A stretch of 64,000 nucleotides of DNA, from positions 4,730,501 to 4,794,500 of the forward strand of contig CAMRHE010000133.1 of the NCBI GenBank assembly GCA_947044405.1, given 5' to 3'. The notes below the pieces were generated by a model. That model did not search any database, was not told the origin of the DNA, and saw only the letters and a list, made by a program, of their open reading frames with translations. Position numbers and translations under genes: made by a program. Source of the DNA: Leptodactylus fallax (lineage: Eukaryota > Chordata > Amphibia > Anura > Leptodactylidae). Of this stretch, positions 45,411 through 56,594 are shown one piece after another. Numbering within the stretch: the stretch's first letter is position 1; every line of letters begins with the position of its first letter.

Positions 45411-47693
45411 ACATAGCCCAGACGGAGCCCAGGACCACAGGACAAGGTCTTCAGCTGCCCATCCCTGATCTTCCTCAGTATCAAGTCACAAATCTTCAAT
45501 ATTTCCATTTTGATTGTTCGGTTATGTCCGATAGACATGGACTACATGCTGAATAATTCTGCCACAATCCTAACAATCAGAATATTTTCCGGCCGATCTT
45601 TCTGAAGTATTTTAGATTGAACTGACTTTCTATTCATGAGGTCAAAAAGTTAATTTGGGAGCTTAAGAGGCACATTTTACCATCAGATAGCGGAAATTAG
45701 GTCTTTTAGAAAACTTTCCTAAGCTCCGTTCCACAACTTCTGAGGTTGTTTCATGTCTTATTACATATGAGAACAGATTAGCCTAAAGAAGTGTTGGTTC
45801 TATCAAAGTGGCTATGTTTTTTAATTGAGAAATTTAGAGACGAGCCCAGGAGAGAAGAGTCAGCGATGGGACAGACGTTCACTTCAGGTTACCATATTAA
45901 GGGTCTGCTGCATCTAAGAATTAGAGACGTTTTGGAGAATAACAAAATTCGGGTTAGTTAAAATGTAAACATATTAAGAAATTTCCTGTGTGAATGAGGG
46001 TAAGTATCGGACTGACCCACCAGAGTACCAGAAAATCTTCTGGTGGATCCAGGTTCTAACACGATAAAGGTCCAGCAGAAGACACCCAACTTTGAAGGCT
46101 ACTTATGGTCTATTTCCCAGGGGTTCTTGGAAGGTGGCCAACAGAATTATTATATCTGTTGGGCTCAGGGAACCTCAGTCTGACACTGACAAGGGTTGAC
46201 TTGTCACTCGGCCACCAGCTTTCTTCCTTGACTCTTCCATAATCACATTTGCCTTGGCTCGGTTTTAGTAAGTAATTGTATCCCCCATAATATAACAGTC
46301 CCAGAGCATTATTCCTTATACCTGTCGTTCCTCTGATGTTCCTCCGAGAAATTTCTGAATGAATTGACATCTGGGTGGTACCAGTAGGGCGCACAGTCTG
46401 ACACTGTCCAATCAGTGATAACAGTACCAGACTATGTAGGGACACACCCCTTTGATCATAGGAATGGTGACACCCAGTTGTCAGTTCATTCCCAAATTTC
46501 TAGCCAGGAATAGGAGAGGAACGGCACAACACAAAGCATAAGAAATGATGACCCAGAACTGTAATTATAAGACAAATGCAAATATTGCCTAAAAAGGACA
46601 GGTCACGAGAGCTGACAGGTCCCCTTTAAGGGTGCATTCACTTCATATTTTTCCAACTAAAGAGACTTGTCCTAGTGACATGTATGCTTGAAGCACTATG
46701 TCTATGACTATTTCCAGATCCAATGGCACCAAATTTTGGGAAAATTCACACTGTGGGCAAACGGAAACCTCATTGAGACCCCAGACTGGTAGCAGTGAAG
46801 TCACTTTAAAGGATTTTCTGAGATAACAAAAGACATGGATAGGGAGTAGTGATAAAACAATAAAAACACCAATACTTACCAGTTAAAGGGACTCAATGGC
46901 CAGAACCCGGCATATCAACCCAGCCCCTCAGATAGATAGGTTAGTGTCATCTGGATCAAACCGTGTTTTCCCCTTGTGAATCGCTGCCTAAGTTGCTGAG
47001 ATATCGCTATTTTGTCAATACACAATGAGGTCTTTGGCGCTGCAAGGAGGTAATCGATATTTCGGCAATGGAAGAAGTATCCATTTCAGGTAAGTGGACA
47101 CAAATGGAAACTAATCCATCAGCATCAATTATATATTGACTATATTGTTATATATATATGGATCTATTGCAGGCTATTTTTTTGCAAAAGAGAACTTTTT
47201 GTTATTTTTTGCATTCTATAGTTCCGCCAATTGATACATTTTTATAATTGATTCTCTATGAAAACATATCCACTGGTCAGACAGGGAAAGCGTAATCTGA
47301 ATGCACCCCGAACAGGACTAATGATTCTTAGCTGCAGATGTTTTTTCCAGATGATAGTCCAAAAACTAAAAACTACAAGGGCTTTTGTGGCTCGGCTGGT
47401 TGATCTGCTAAGCTAAGTCATCGTATTGGTTTTCTGAGATAATGAAAAACTTGGCTAAGGAAGGATTTGATGAAATACAGTAACTAAGGCACCGATACCA
47501 TTACTTACATGCTATATCTCAGAAAAGGAGGAGGCGATTCACAAGGGGTAAACACTGTTTGATTCAGGTGACTCTAACCTGTCTATCTTTGGAGCTGGGT
47601 GGATATGCTGGTTCTGGTGACACTAACCTATCTATCTGCAGGGCTGGGGTGATATGCTGCTTCTGGTGACACTAACCCATCTACAGTGCCTTG

Positions 47694-48862
47694 TGAAAGT
47701 ATTCGGCCCCCTTGAACTTTTCAACCTTTTGCCACATTTCAGGCTTCAAACATAAAGATATAAAATTTAAATTTTTTGGTGAAGAATCAACAACAAGTGG
47801 GACACAATTGTGAAGTGGAACGAAATTTATTGGTCATTGTAAACTTTTGTAAAAAATGAAAAACTGAAAAGTGGGGCGTGCAATATTATTCGGCCCCTTT
47901 ACTTTCAGTGCAGCAAACTCACTCCAGAAGTTCAGTGAGGATCTCTGAATGATCCAATGTTGTTCTAAATGACTGATGATGATAAATATAATCCACCTGT
48001 GTGTAATCAAGTCTCCGTATAAATGCACCTGCTCTGTGATAGTCTCAGGGTTCTGTTTAAAGCGCAGAGAGCATCATGAAGACCAAGGAACACACCAGGC
48101 AGGTCCGTGATACTGTGGTGGAGAAGTTTAAAGCCGGATTTGGATACAAAAAGATTTCCCAAACTTTAAACATCCCAAGGAGCACTGTGCAAGCAATCAT
48201 ATTGAAATGGAAGGAGTATCAGACCACTGCAAATCTACCAAGACCCGGCCGTCCCTCTAAACTTTCATCTCAAACAAGGAGAAGACTGATCAGAGATGTA
48301 ACCAAGAGGACCATGATCACTGGGAGACTGGGACGGAGATTTATCTTTCAACAAGACAATGATTCCAAACATAAAGCAAAATCTACAATGGAATGGTTCA
48401 CAAATAAACGTATCCAGGTGTTAGAATGGCCAAAGTCCAGACCTGAATCCAATCGAGAATCTGTGGAAAGCTGAAAACTGCTGTTCACAAACGCTCTCCA
48501 TCCAACCTCACTGAGCTCCAGCTGTTTTCCAAGGAAGAATGGGCAAGAATTTCAGTCTCTCGATGTGTAAAACTGATAGAGACATACCCCAAGTGACTTG
48601 CAGCTGTAATCGCAGCAAAAGGTGGCGCTACAAAGTATTAACTTAACGGGGCCGAATAATTTGGCACGCACCACTTTTTAAGTTTTTTATTTTTTACAAA
48701 AGTTTAAAATATCCAATAAATTTCATTCCACTTCACAATTGTGTCCCACTTGTTGTTGATTCTTCACCAAAAAATTAAAATTTTATATCCTTATGTTTGA
48801 AGCCTGAAATGTGGCAAAAGGTTGAAAAGTTCAAGGGGGCCGAATACTTTTGCAAGGCACTG
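47694..48862 (+). mobile_element. Internally deleted Tc1-like transposon, 1169 bp
   Basis: Starts CAGTGCCTTGTGAAAGTATT and ends with the inverted form, with TA on both sides (47692-47693 and 48863-48864). The TIRs are ~200 bp and include CTTCAAACATAAAGATATAA and its partner. Full-length relatives are usually about 1.6 kb; about 0.4 kb of transposase has been lost. It sits in the spacer of the palindrome. Confidence 0.93.
48076..48474 (+). pseudogene. Deleted Tc1 transposase: DNA-binding half plus catalytic fragment
   Basis: 132 residues from ATG 48076. Residues ~1-75 form an apparently intact paired-type helix-turn-helix region (KTKEHTRQVRDTVVEKF... then a LNIPRSTVQAII recognition helix and GRPSKLS). 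At about residue 82 the frame jumps across an internal deletion into the catalytic region at FIFQQDND, which holds the second catalytic Asp. The first catalytic Asp segment is gone. A one-base shift near 48435 throws the third catalytic motif and C-terminus (still recognisable to about 48640) out of frame. Catalysis is impossible, but TIR binding could persist. Confidence 0.88.
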
Positions 48863-50095
48863 TACCTGCAGGGCTGGGTTGATACGTTGGGTTTCGGGGT
48901 CAGACTCCCTTTAAATCCCCTGCCATCCCAGTACTGCCTCTCTGGTGCTCCCTATGACTTAGTTTCCTTGGCTGTAGCAATGACATTTCCTGAGGCCAGA
49001 GACCACTGAGGTCATGTGAGTAGATGGGAATGTTATTGCTAGGACTGGCAGGGAGCACGGAGCTGAAATGGTGGGAGATATAACAGATAAGTAATGGTAT
49101 CAGTCCCTTAGATACTATATTTTATCACATCCTCCTTTAGCCAAGTTTTTCATTATCTCAGAAAACCAATATAATGACTGCAGCCGAGCCACAAAAGCCA
49201 TTGTAGTTTTTAGCCCCTGGAGAAAAAAAAAAATCTGCAGCTAAGAATCATTAGTCGTACCCGGATGCATTCAGATTACGCTTTCGCTGTCTGACCGGTG
49301 GATATGTTTTCATAGAGAAACAGTTATAAAAATGTATCCATTGGCGAAAAATTGTCTGCAATACATCCATTTATATAACAATATAGTCACTATATAATAG
49401 ATGCTGATGGATTAGCTTCCATTTGTGTCCACTTACCCTAAACGGATACTTCTTCCATTGCCGAGATATCGCTGTTTTTTCAATATTTACAGCAGCGAAG
49501 ATGTTGTCGATTACCTCCTTGCAGCGCCATTATTGCTTCAAAGACCTTATTGCGTATTGACAAAATGACGATATCTCAGCAACTTAGTCAGCGATTCACA
49601 AGGGGAAAACACGGTTTGATTCAGGTGACCCTAACCTATCTATCTGAGGGGCTGGGTTGATATGACGGATTCTGGCCATTGAGTCCCTTTAACTGGTAAG
49701 TATTGGAGTTTTTATTGTTTTATCACTACTCCCTATCCATGTCTTTTGTTATCTCAGAAAATCCTTTAAAGTGACTTCGCTGCTACCAGTCTGGGGCCTC
49801 AGTGAGGTCTCAGTTTGCCCACAGTGTGAATTTTGCCAAAATTTGGTGCCGTTGGATCTAGAAACAGACATAGTGCTTCAAGCATACATGTCACTAGGAC
49901 AAGTCTCTTTAGTTGAGCACGTTTTAGAGATGTTAAGTTATTGATCTATCTGCACCCACTGAAGGTCTATAAGTTTTCGAGGTTGGTGGTCTGCTCCTTG
50001 CCTTTCTAACTCAAGCCTCGAGTAGAAGGATTGTGTGGTAGACAGTCCTGCAGGGCCATTTCCTTGGCTCTCCCATCTTATCTTTCTCTCTTTAG

Positions 50096-50260
50096 ACATG
50101 GCTGTGGATTTCAGCACCTCTATGCTTGTACTGCGCAGAAAGATTATATCGCTTCTTCCGGAGCACCAAGCCGGTGACCGTCACCTCAGTCATACTCCAT
50201 CCATGTAACGTCCTTGAGATCAGAATGATAAAAGAGCATTTTAAGGCAAGGCCGGGTCAG
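50096..50260 (+). CDS. NOX4: NOX4 internal exon: TM6 and start of FAD-binding domain
   Basis: Reads TWLWISAPLCLYCAERLYRF, then FRSTKPVTVTSVILHP and IKEHFKARPGQ. TM6 is followed by the (A/C)ERLYR turn that leads into the cytosolic dehydrogenase domain. RPGQ continues as YI in the next exon, the NOX FAD-binding barrel. The acceptor is CTCTTTAG and the donor GTGAGT. Exactly 55 codons. Confidence 0.97.
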
Positions 50261-50928
50261 GTGAGTACAGTAAAAAACCTACCCTTTCTTCTTATGTATC
50301 TCCAACAATCATGTATGATGTTCCCTGTTAAGATTCCTCTATTGCTTTGGGGGTCAGTGTCCAATATTAGTGTGTATTGATTTTGACCAGTAGCTATATT
50401 GGCCTCATTTACCACTAGGTGGAGATATATATATAATTTAAAGACATTGTCCAGGATTATGATATTGAGCTTCACCCTCCTCTTCTTAGACAGTGGCATC
50501 ATGTCTATTGGTCACATGGCCCTGCTGCAGCTCCCCATTCGAATTAATAGGGCTGAACTGCAATACCAAGCACAGCCACTATGCAGTGTACAGTGCTGTG
50601 TCTGGTAAGTAGTGGAGGCCACAGTAATCAATATCATAGTAGTGGATAATTCGATTTCCTACTTTCCCCACTAGAGGAGCTCAAAGCATAATTTGGCTCC
50701 CCCTAGTGGTGACGTCCAGGGGGCCAGAATTTTTTTCATGTAACTATTTGATACTATTCTATATCTACTGTCCTGAAGCGTGTACTAAATGTGAACCCAT
50801 TATATATGAGGACCTTATAGCACTTGATGTGGTCAGGATCACTTTATACGCCTGCCTTTGCAATATTCCTGCACTTGTGACTTGCACCATTATTATTCTG
50901 TAATATTATATACCTCCCATCTTTCTAG
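50261..50928 (+). other. NOX4: NOX4 intron (668 bp)
   Basis: Short intron. It contains a TTAA-type MITE left end (TTAAAGACATTGTCCAGGAT at 50438) and a piece shared with 30.2 and 61.9 kb (CTGCAATACCAAGCACAGCC). The acceptor is CATCTTTCTAG. Confidence 0.85.
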
Positions 50929-50991
50929 TACATTATTCTACAATGCCCACGAGTGTCTGCCCTGGAAAACCACCCGTTTACACTGACAATG
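50929..50991 (+). CDS. NOX4: NOX4 internal exon: FAD-binding motif
   Basis: Reads YIILQCPRVSALENHPFTLT plus M. HPFTLT is the conserved FAD-contact motif of the NOX/ferredoxin-reductase fold. SALENHPFTLTM is diagnostic for NOX4 rather than NOX1-3, which have an LEWHPFTLTSAP-type sequence. The acceptor is TTTCTAG and the donor GTAAGC. 21 codons, in phase on both sides. Confidence 0.97.
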
Positions 50992-53103
50992 GTAAGCGCT
51001 TGTTCATCATTTCTGGAGACCGGATGTTTTTGTGCTCTACACAATATTACAATTCAGTGTCCAAAAACTGCAATACAGTGCTCTAATAATACCGCCATAA
51101 AATGCCTAAGTAAGATGGGAGGAGACTTATCATACCTTCCTTATAAAATATACAGGTGCCCTAATAGATCCTATGGACAGAGGTTGGTCTAATCGGATCC
51201 TTTCTCTGTAGTCATCCTGAGTTTCCAGAATTTCAGATCTGGCCTTCAGGTAGCCATATTTGGATATGAAGTCTTTGGGGGCTACACAAAGAACCCTGGT
51301 TGACCAATAGGTAAAGTTTCCAGAAATTGAATATCTATGGCATACCCCTTTAACCTCTTGACTTTATATGTTTAGGATATACCTGTACATGCTTGCAAAA
51401 TTGGCAGCGGCATGAGCGGGAGCCAGCTGTCAGTGACAGCCAGACTCCCCAAAGAGAAGACAGGGATGGTTTATTATGGTCCCTGCCTTCCCGATTGTTG
51501 TATACACATTGCTCGATGAAGCTGTGTATACATCTATGGGAGCCGCCATGATACGACTTCTTCCCGGCTCACTGGGTGCTGTGAATTGCGAATTGTAGGT
51601 CCCATGCGGTACATGCACGGAGGCTGTATTCCTCTAATAACTGGGGCTAATGTGTCATCCCCAGTTACAAGGGAAATCTGAAGATTAAAAAAAAAGGAAC
51701 GTTAAAATGGCCCTAAATTTCTAGTATGACCTTATGGGAGGCATATAAATTTATAAATAAATATAGAGGTAAAAAAAAAGTTACAACCGCAACCACATTG
51801 CAGGTTCTAGCCCCACTGCTGGTGACGCTAAACTATGTCTCATATGAAAATTACTGTAACGGAGAAGGAAAAAAAAACTAAATTTAAAAAATATTTTTAT
51901 AACACATTTCCTCTCTCTTTTTCCCACAAATATTAAAATAATAAAAGAAAAAAATATATATATAATAAAATAAATAATAAAGAAAAAACATGTAAAAATA
52001 AAAATTACATAAAAATTAAGCACTACGCATCAACTGCAAAAATTTTTCCAATAACCCAAATGAATAAAAGGTTTTAGCTTTAACATGTGCCAAAAAACCC
52101 TAAAAATTTGACTGGTCATGAAATAGTTACGGAAATTTGATTTTATATGTGTGTTATTTATATGCTATTTATGTGCTTTTTATGCTAGAATGAAACTCTA
52201 AAGTTATAATGTTGCAAAAGCGTAAAATGAATGCCCCGTTCCAAAGGGGAGGCCGGTCATTTGTAATTGTCAGTCACTTAGGCCGCTATTAATGCAGGGT
52301 GCACAAAACCGTCGCCTAATTGATAATGAATAGTGAGGGTTAGAAAAAGTAATTATGGCTATTTCCAGATCCCATTTAGAATCTTAGAAAGAGTCCTCCG
52401 TGCAGATGTTGTTTGTAGGTCACTGTTTACCCGTAGGCTGCACTAGGTAACGGTTTTGACAGTCCTTTACGGTATTACTCATTACACAGTCACCGGCTCC
52501 ATAGCACTGACTGATTATACGTATTCCACAGTAGTCATCCAGCAGTGTTAAATATATAAATGTAGGGGGACCGGTGACATTTATTGACACTAATGGATTG
52601 CGAAACACAACCGCAAAAGGAGAAAAAAAAAACGAGTCTTATCGCATTATGTTCACAAGCAAATATTTAGGTGGTAAAAGTAGCTTTTTTTTATATCAGG
52701 GGTGAAGCGTATTTATTTGTTCAATGGGTTGTGTCATTGCTATTCACATGCCGTATGTCTGCAAAGGGTGGAGGACTGTATTACAGTAAATGGTAGACCA
52801 TTTACTTAAATGACAGTCATATAATACCAGATTTCTCCTGTAGTGGCCGCTGTTAGATAAAAGTGTGGTTGAATACTGTTCTGCTTATCATAGCTGGTTG
52901 GCGATCAGATGATTGTCACTTGACCTCAATAAATTGCAGGGTTGTTCTGATCTGGAAGGGTTAATGTTTATAGATACCAAAATTAGAAGATGAGGTATGT
53001 ACAAGTAAGTCACACTATTTAAAAAAAGCGTAGCAAACATAGCAGCTGTCATTGGGACCAACAACTAAGGGGGGCCCTAAGACCTAGGGTGCAATTACTT
53101 ATA

Positions 53104-54700
53104 CAGTGGGGAAAAAAGTATTTAGTCAGCCACCAATTGTGCAAGTTCTCCCACTTAAAAAGATGTGGCCGGCCTGTAATTGACATCATAGGTAGACCTC
53201 AACTATGAGAGACAAAATGAGAAAACAAATCCAGAAAATCACATTGTCTGATTTTTAAAGAATTTATTTGCAAATTATGGTGGAAAATAAGTATTTGGTC
53301 ACCTACAAACAAGCAAGATTTCTGGCTCACAGACCTGTAACTTCTTCTTTAAGAGGCTCCTCTGTCCTCCACTCATTACCTGTAGTAATGGCTCCTGTGT
53401 GACATTGTTATCAGTATAAAAGACACCTGTCCACAACCTCAAACAGTCACACTCCAAACTCCACTATGGTGAAGACCAAAGAGCTGTGGAAGGACCAGAA
53501 ACAAAATGGTAGACCTGCACCAGGCTGGGAAGACTGAATCGCAATAGGCAAGAAGCTTGGTGTGAAGAAATCACCTGTGGGAGCAATAATTAGAAAATGG
53601 AAGACATACGAGACCACTGATAATCTCCCTCCATCAGGGGCTCCAGCAAGATCTCACCCCGTGGGGTCAAAATGATCACAGGAACGGTGAGCAAAAATCC
53701 CAGAACCACACGGGGGGACCTAGTGAATGACCTGCAGAAAGCTGGGACTAACGTAACAAAGGCTCCCATCAGTAACACACTACGCCGCCAGGGACTCAGA
53801 TCCTGCAGTGCCAGACGTGTCCCCCTGCTTAAGCCAGTACATATCCGGGCCCGTCTGAAGTTTGCTAGAGAGGATTTGGATGTTCCAGAAGAGTATTGGG
53901 AGAATGTCATATGGTCAGATGAAACCAAAGTAGAACTGTTTGGTAGAAACACAACTCGTGGTGTTTGGAGGAGAGTGAATGCTGAGTTGCATCCAAAGAA
54001 CACCATACCTACTGTGAAGCATGGGGGGGGGCAACATCATGCTTTGGGGCTGTTTCTCTGCAAAGGGACCAGGACGACTGATCCGTGTACATGAAAGAAT
54101 GAATGGGGCCATGTATCGTGAGATTTTGAGTGCAAACCTCCTTCCATCAGCAAGGGCATTGAAGATGAAACGTGGCTGGGTCTTTCAGCATGACAATGAT
54201 CCCAAGCACACCGCCAGGGCAACGAAGGAGCGGCTTCGTAAGAAGCATTTCAAGGTCCTGGAGTGGCCTAGCCAGTCTCCAGATCTCAACCCCATAGAAA
54301 ACCTCTGCAGGGAGTTGAAAGTCCGTGTTGCCCAGCGACAGCCCCAAAACATCCCTGCTCTAGAGGAGATCTGCATGGAGGAATGGGCCAACATACCAGC
54401 AACAGTGTGTGCCAACCTTGTGAAGACTTACAGAAAACGTTTGACCTCTGTCATTGCCAACAAAGGATATATAACAAAGTATTGAGATGAACTTTTGTTA
54501 TTGACCAAATACTTATTTTCCACCATAATTTGCAAATAAATTCTTTAAAAATCAGACAATGTGATTTTCTGGATTAGTTTTCTCATTTTGTCTCCCATAG
54601 TTGAGGTCTACCTATGATGACAATTACAGGTCGGCCTCATCTTTTTAAGTGGGAGAACTTACACAATTGGTGGCTGACTAAATACTTTTTTTCCCCACTG
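53104..54700 (+). mobile_element. Near-complete Tc1-like transposon, 1597 bp
   Basis: Starts CAGTGGGGAAAAAAGTATTT and ends AAATACTTTTTTTCCCCACTG, with TA at 53102-53103 and 54701-54702. The TIRs are ~200 bp and well matched, including TTTAGTCAGCCACCAATTGT and its partner. Length and structure fit a standard Tc1-like element. The ends look like those I recall for the PPTN/Passport-like group of fish and frogs, but that subgroup is not checked. Confidence 0.94.
53466..54485 (+). pseudogene. Tc1 transposase with frame breaks, all catalytic residues present
   Basis: Starts MVKTKELWKDQK at 53466 and soon meets a stop. It re-enters frame at 53672. The first catalytic Asp lies in VIWSDETKVELFG (about 53917), the second in [10 protein letters not shown] (about 54191) and the Glu in [13 protein letters not shown] (about 54300). 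A frameshift falls in the G8 run near 54025; the last frame ends YITKY at 54485. At least two lesions disable it. Confidence 0.92.
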
Positions 54701-55669
54701 TATCTATGGAAGGGGATATGTGGAAAACTGAATCAATTTCCATTACTTTACTAGGATATCACAATGCCTGCAGGTGACAACATTATAATTACTTTCTTCA
54801 TATGCTGCTGTGATGTCACAGTGTGAAGCAACCCGTTGTAGGCAATCCGGAAGATGGGAGTAGCAGTTGTTGCAGTAGCTAAGACTCTAACCTCTCCTCC
54901 AGCTCACCTCCTCAGTTGGTGCAGAGCTAAGGGGGCCTGCAGGGTAACTAAAGGTTTTGTTAGTCTTCCTCTGGGGCACTTCCTTGGTAGTCTTCCGCCT
55001 CACAGAGCTGGAGGTAGTTGGAAGGGTCATCAGTGCTGACTGCAGGTACAGATGCAAGAGATACAGGTTGCAGGCGATAACAGTGTGAACTTTACTGAAA
55101 ATGGGGCAACAGCTACCAATAAAGCTTCTAATACAAGATGGAGGTACTGCTTTGATGGAAGTTCCACTGAGGACAAGAGGTGATCCTGACTCTATTATGC
55201 CATTAACTTTAGTTCCTCTTACTCTCAGACTGACTGTTCTGTATACTCCCAGGATGGCCTGTCAGCACTATGGTGCAACAGGGTCTCAAAGGCAGTGGAT
55301 GACCCCAGACTCTCTCCCAAACTGGCACTAAATATTCCCAACTTCTCTCCAAAGGTGTCAGCTATGTTCTCTTCCTGTTTCAGTGCTGCAGCATACAATT
55401 CTCAGGCTTCACTCTCCCTCCCTCTCGTATTCTCACTAGCAGAACTGGAACACTCTTTACCATACCTCCCAACTTTCAAAGGACAGAAAGAGGGACAAAA
55501 TATGCGGCGCGCTATGCGCACCACGGCAAATTTTGCTCCACCCACTTCTATGTTGACTCCGCCCATTCTCATCTATTTTTCCATGTGCCCCCACACAGTA
55601 TAATGCTCCTACAGTCACCCTAACATTATATGCCCCCACATTATAATGGTCCCCTCCAATTTCCCCACA

Positions 55670-56410
55670 GTACTAAGTCCCTCTCCTCGTGCCCCAGTTT
55701 AAACTGGCAGAAACTAGAGGGGAACATTAAACTGGGGCAGCTGGAGGGGACATTAAACTATGGGGCAGCTGGCGGTTGACATTAAACAGTGGGGGTAGTT
55801 GGAGGGGACATTAAACTGGGGGCAACTAGAGGCAGCTACCCCCCATGGTTTAATGTCCTCCTCCAGTTTCCCCCAGTTTAATGTCACCCTCCATCTGCCC
55901 CTTCAGTTTAATGTCCCCCTTCATCTGCCCCAGTTTAATGTCCCCCTTCATCTGCCACCAGCTTAATGCCCCCCTTCATCTTCCCCCAGTTTAATGTCCC
56001 CCTTCATCTGCCACCAGCTTCATGTCCCCCTTCATCTGCCACCATCTTAATGTCCCCCCTTCATCTGCCACCAATTTAATGTCCCCCTTCATCTACCACC
56101 AGCTTAATGCCCCTTCATATGCCCTCAGTTTAATGTCCCCCTTTATCTGCCACCAATTTAATGTTCCCCTTCATGTCACCAGCTTAATGCCCCCTTCATC
56201 TGCCCCCAGTTTAATTGCCCCCTCCATCTTCCACCAATTTAATGTTTCCCCCTTTATCTGCCACCAGCTTAATGCCCCCTTTATTTGCCACCAGTTTAAT
56301 TGCCCCCTTAATCTGCCTTCAGTTTAATTTCCCATTCATCTGCTCTCAGTTTAATTGCCCCCTTCATCTGCCTTCAGTTTAACTGCCCCCTACATCTGCC
56401 CCCAGTTCCC
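55670..56410. repeat. ~26-bp minisatellite inside the TIR element
   Basis: About 25 diverged units based on AGTTTAATGTCCCCCTTCAT followed by CTGCC. The first few (55690-55830) are in the opposite orientation (GGGGACATTAAACTGGGGGC), so the array has an inversion point near 55840. Confidence 0.88.
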
Positions 56411-56594
56411 CCCTCTTGCTCACACATGCTCTCTTCTCTCCTACTTAACTTTGATCACTCTGTTCCCAGCTTTCTGCGTAACATCACAGTGTGTCTCGCA
56501 GTATCCAGAATATCTCCGCCCACACAAGAGTCTGATCACATGTTCATGACGTCATCAAAGGTCCTTTAGCCATTACGATTTAGCATCTACCATT

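Larger units (their letters stand above)
46655..49914. repeat. 3.3-kb imperfect palindrome with ~850-bp arms
   Basis: The left arm (46655-47520) starts AACTAAAGAGACTTGTCCTA; the right arm (about 49075-49914) ends with its complement. Matching blocks run through both arms: CAAATTTTGG, GGTAGCAGTGAAGTCACTTT, AGATAGATAGGTTAG(T/G)GT, CTTGTGAATCGCTG, GCTGCAAGGAGGTAATCGA, CATATCCAC(T/C)GGTCAGACAG and GATAATGAAAAACTTGGCTA. The spacer holds a Tc1 element and a third, partial, unit (about 47525-47690). A fragment of the same family lies at 26125-26205. Probably a foldback transposon. Confidence 0.88.
43273..50095 (+). other. NOX4: NOX4 intron (6823 bp)
   Basis: Contains a Tc1 relic split by a hAT-like MITE (43.9-44.6 kb), fragments of the same MITE family (44.8-45.4 kb), a dispersed repeat (46012-46190), a TTAA-type right end GACAGGTCCCCT|TTAA at 46629, and a 3.3-kb palindrome with a Tc1 element at its centre. 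The acceptor is TCTCTTTAG. Confidence 0.85.
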
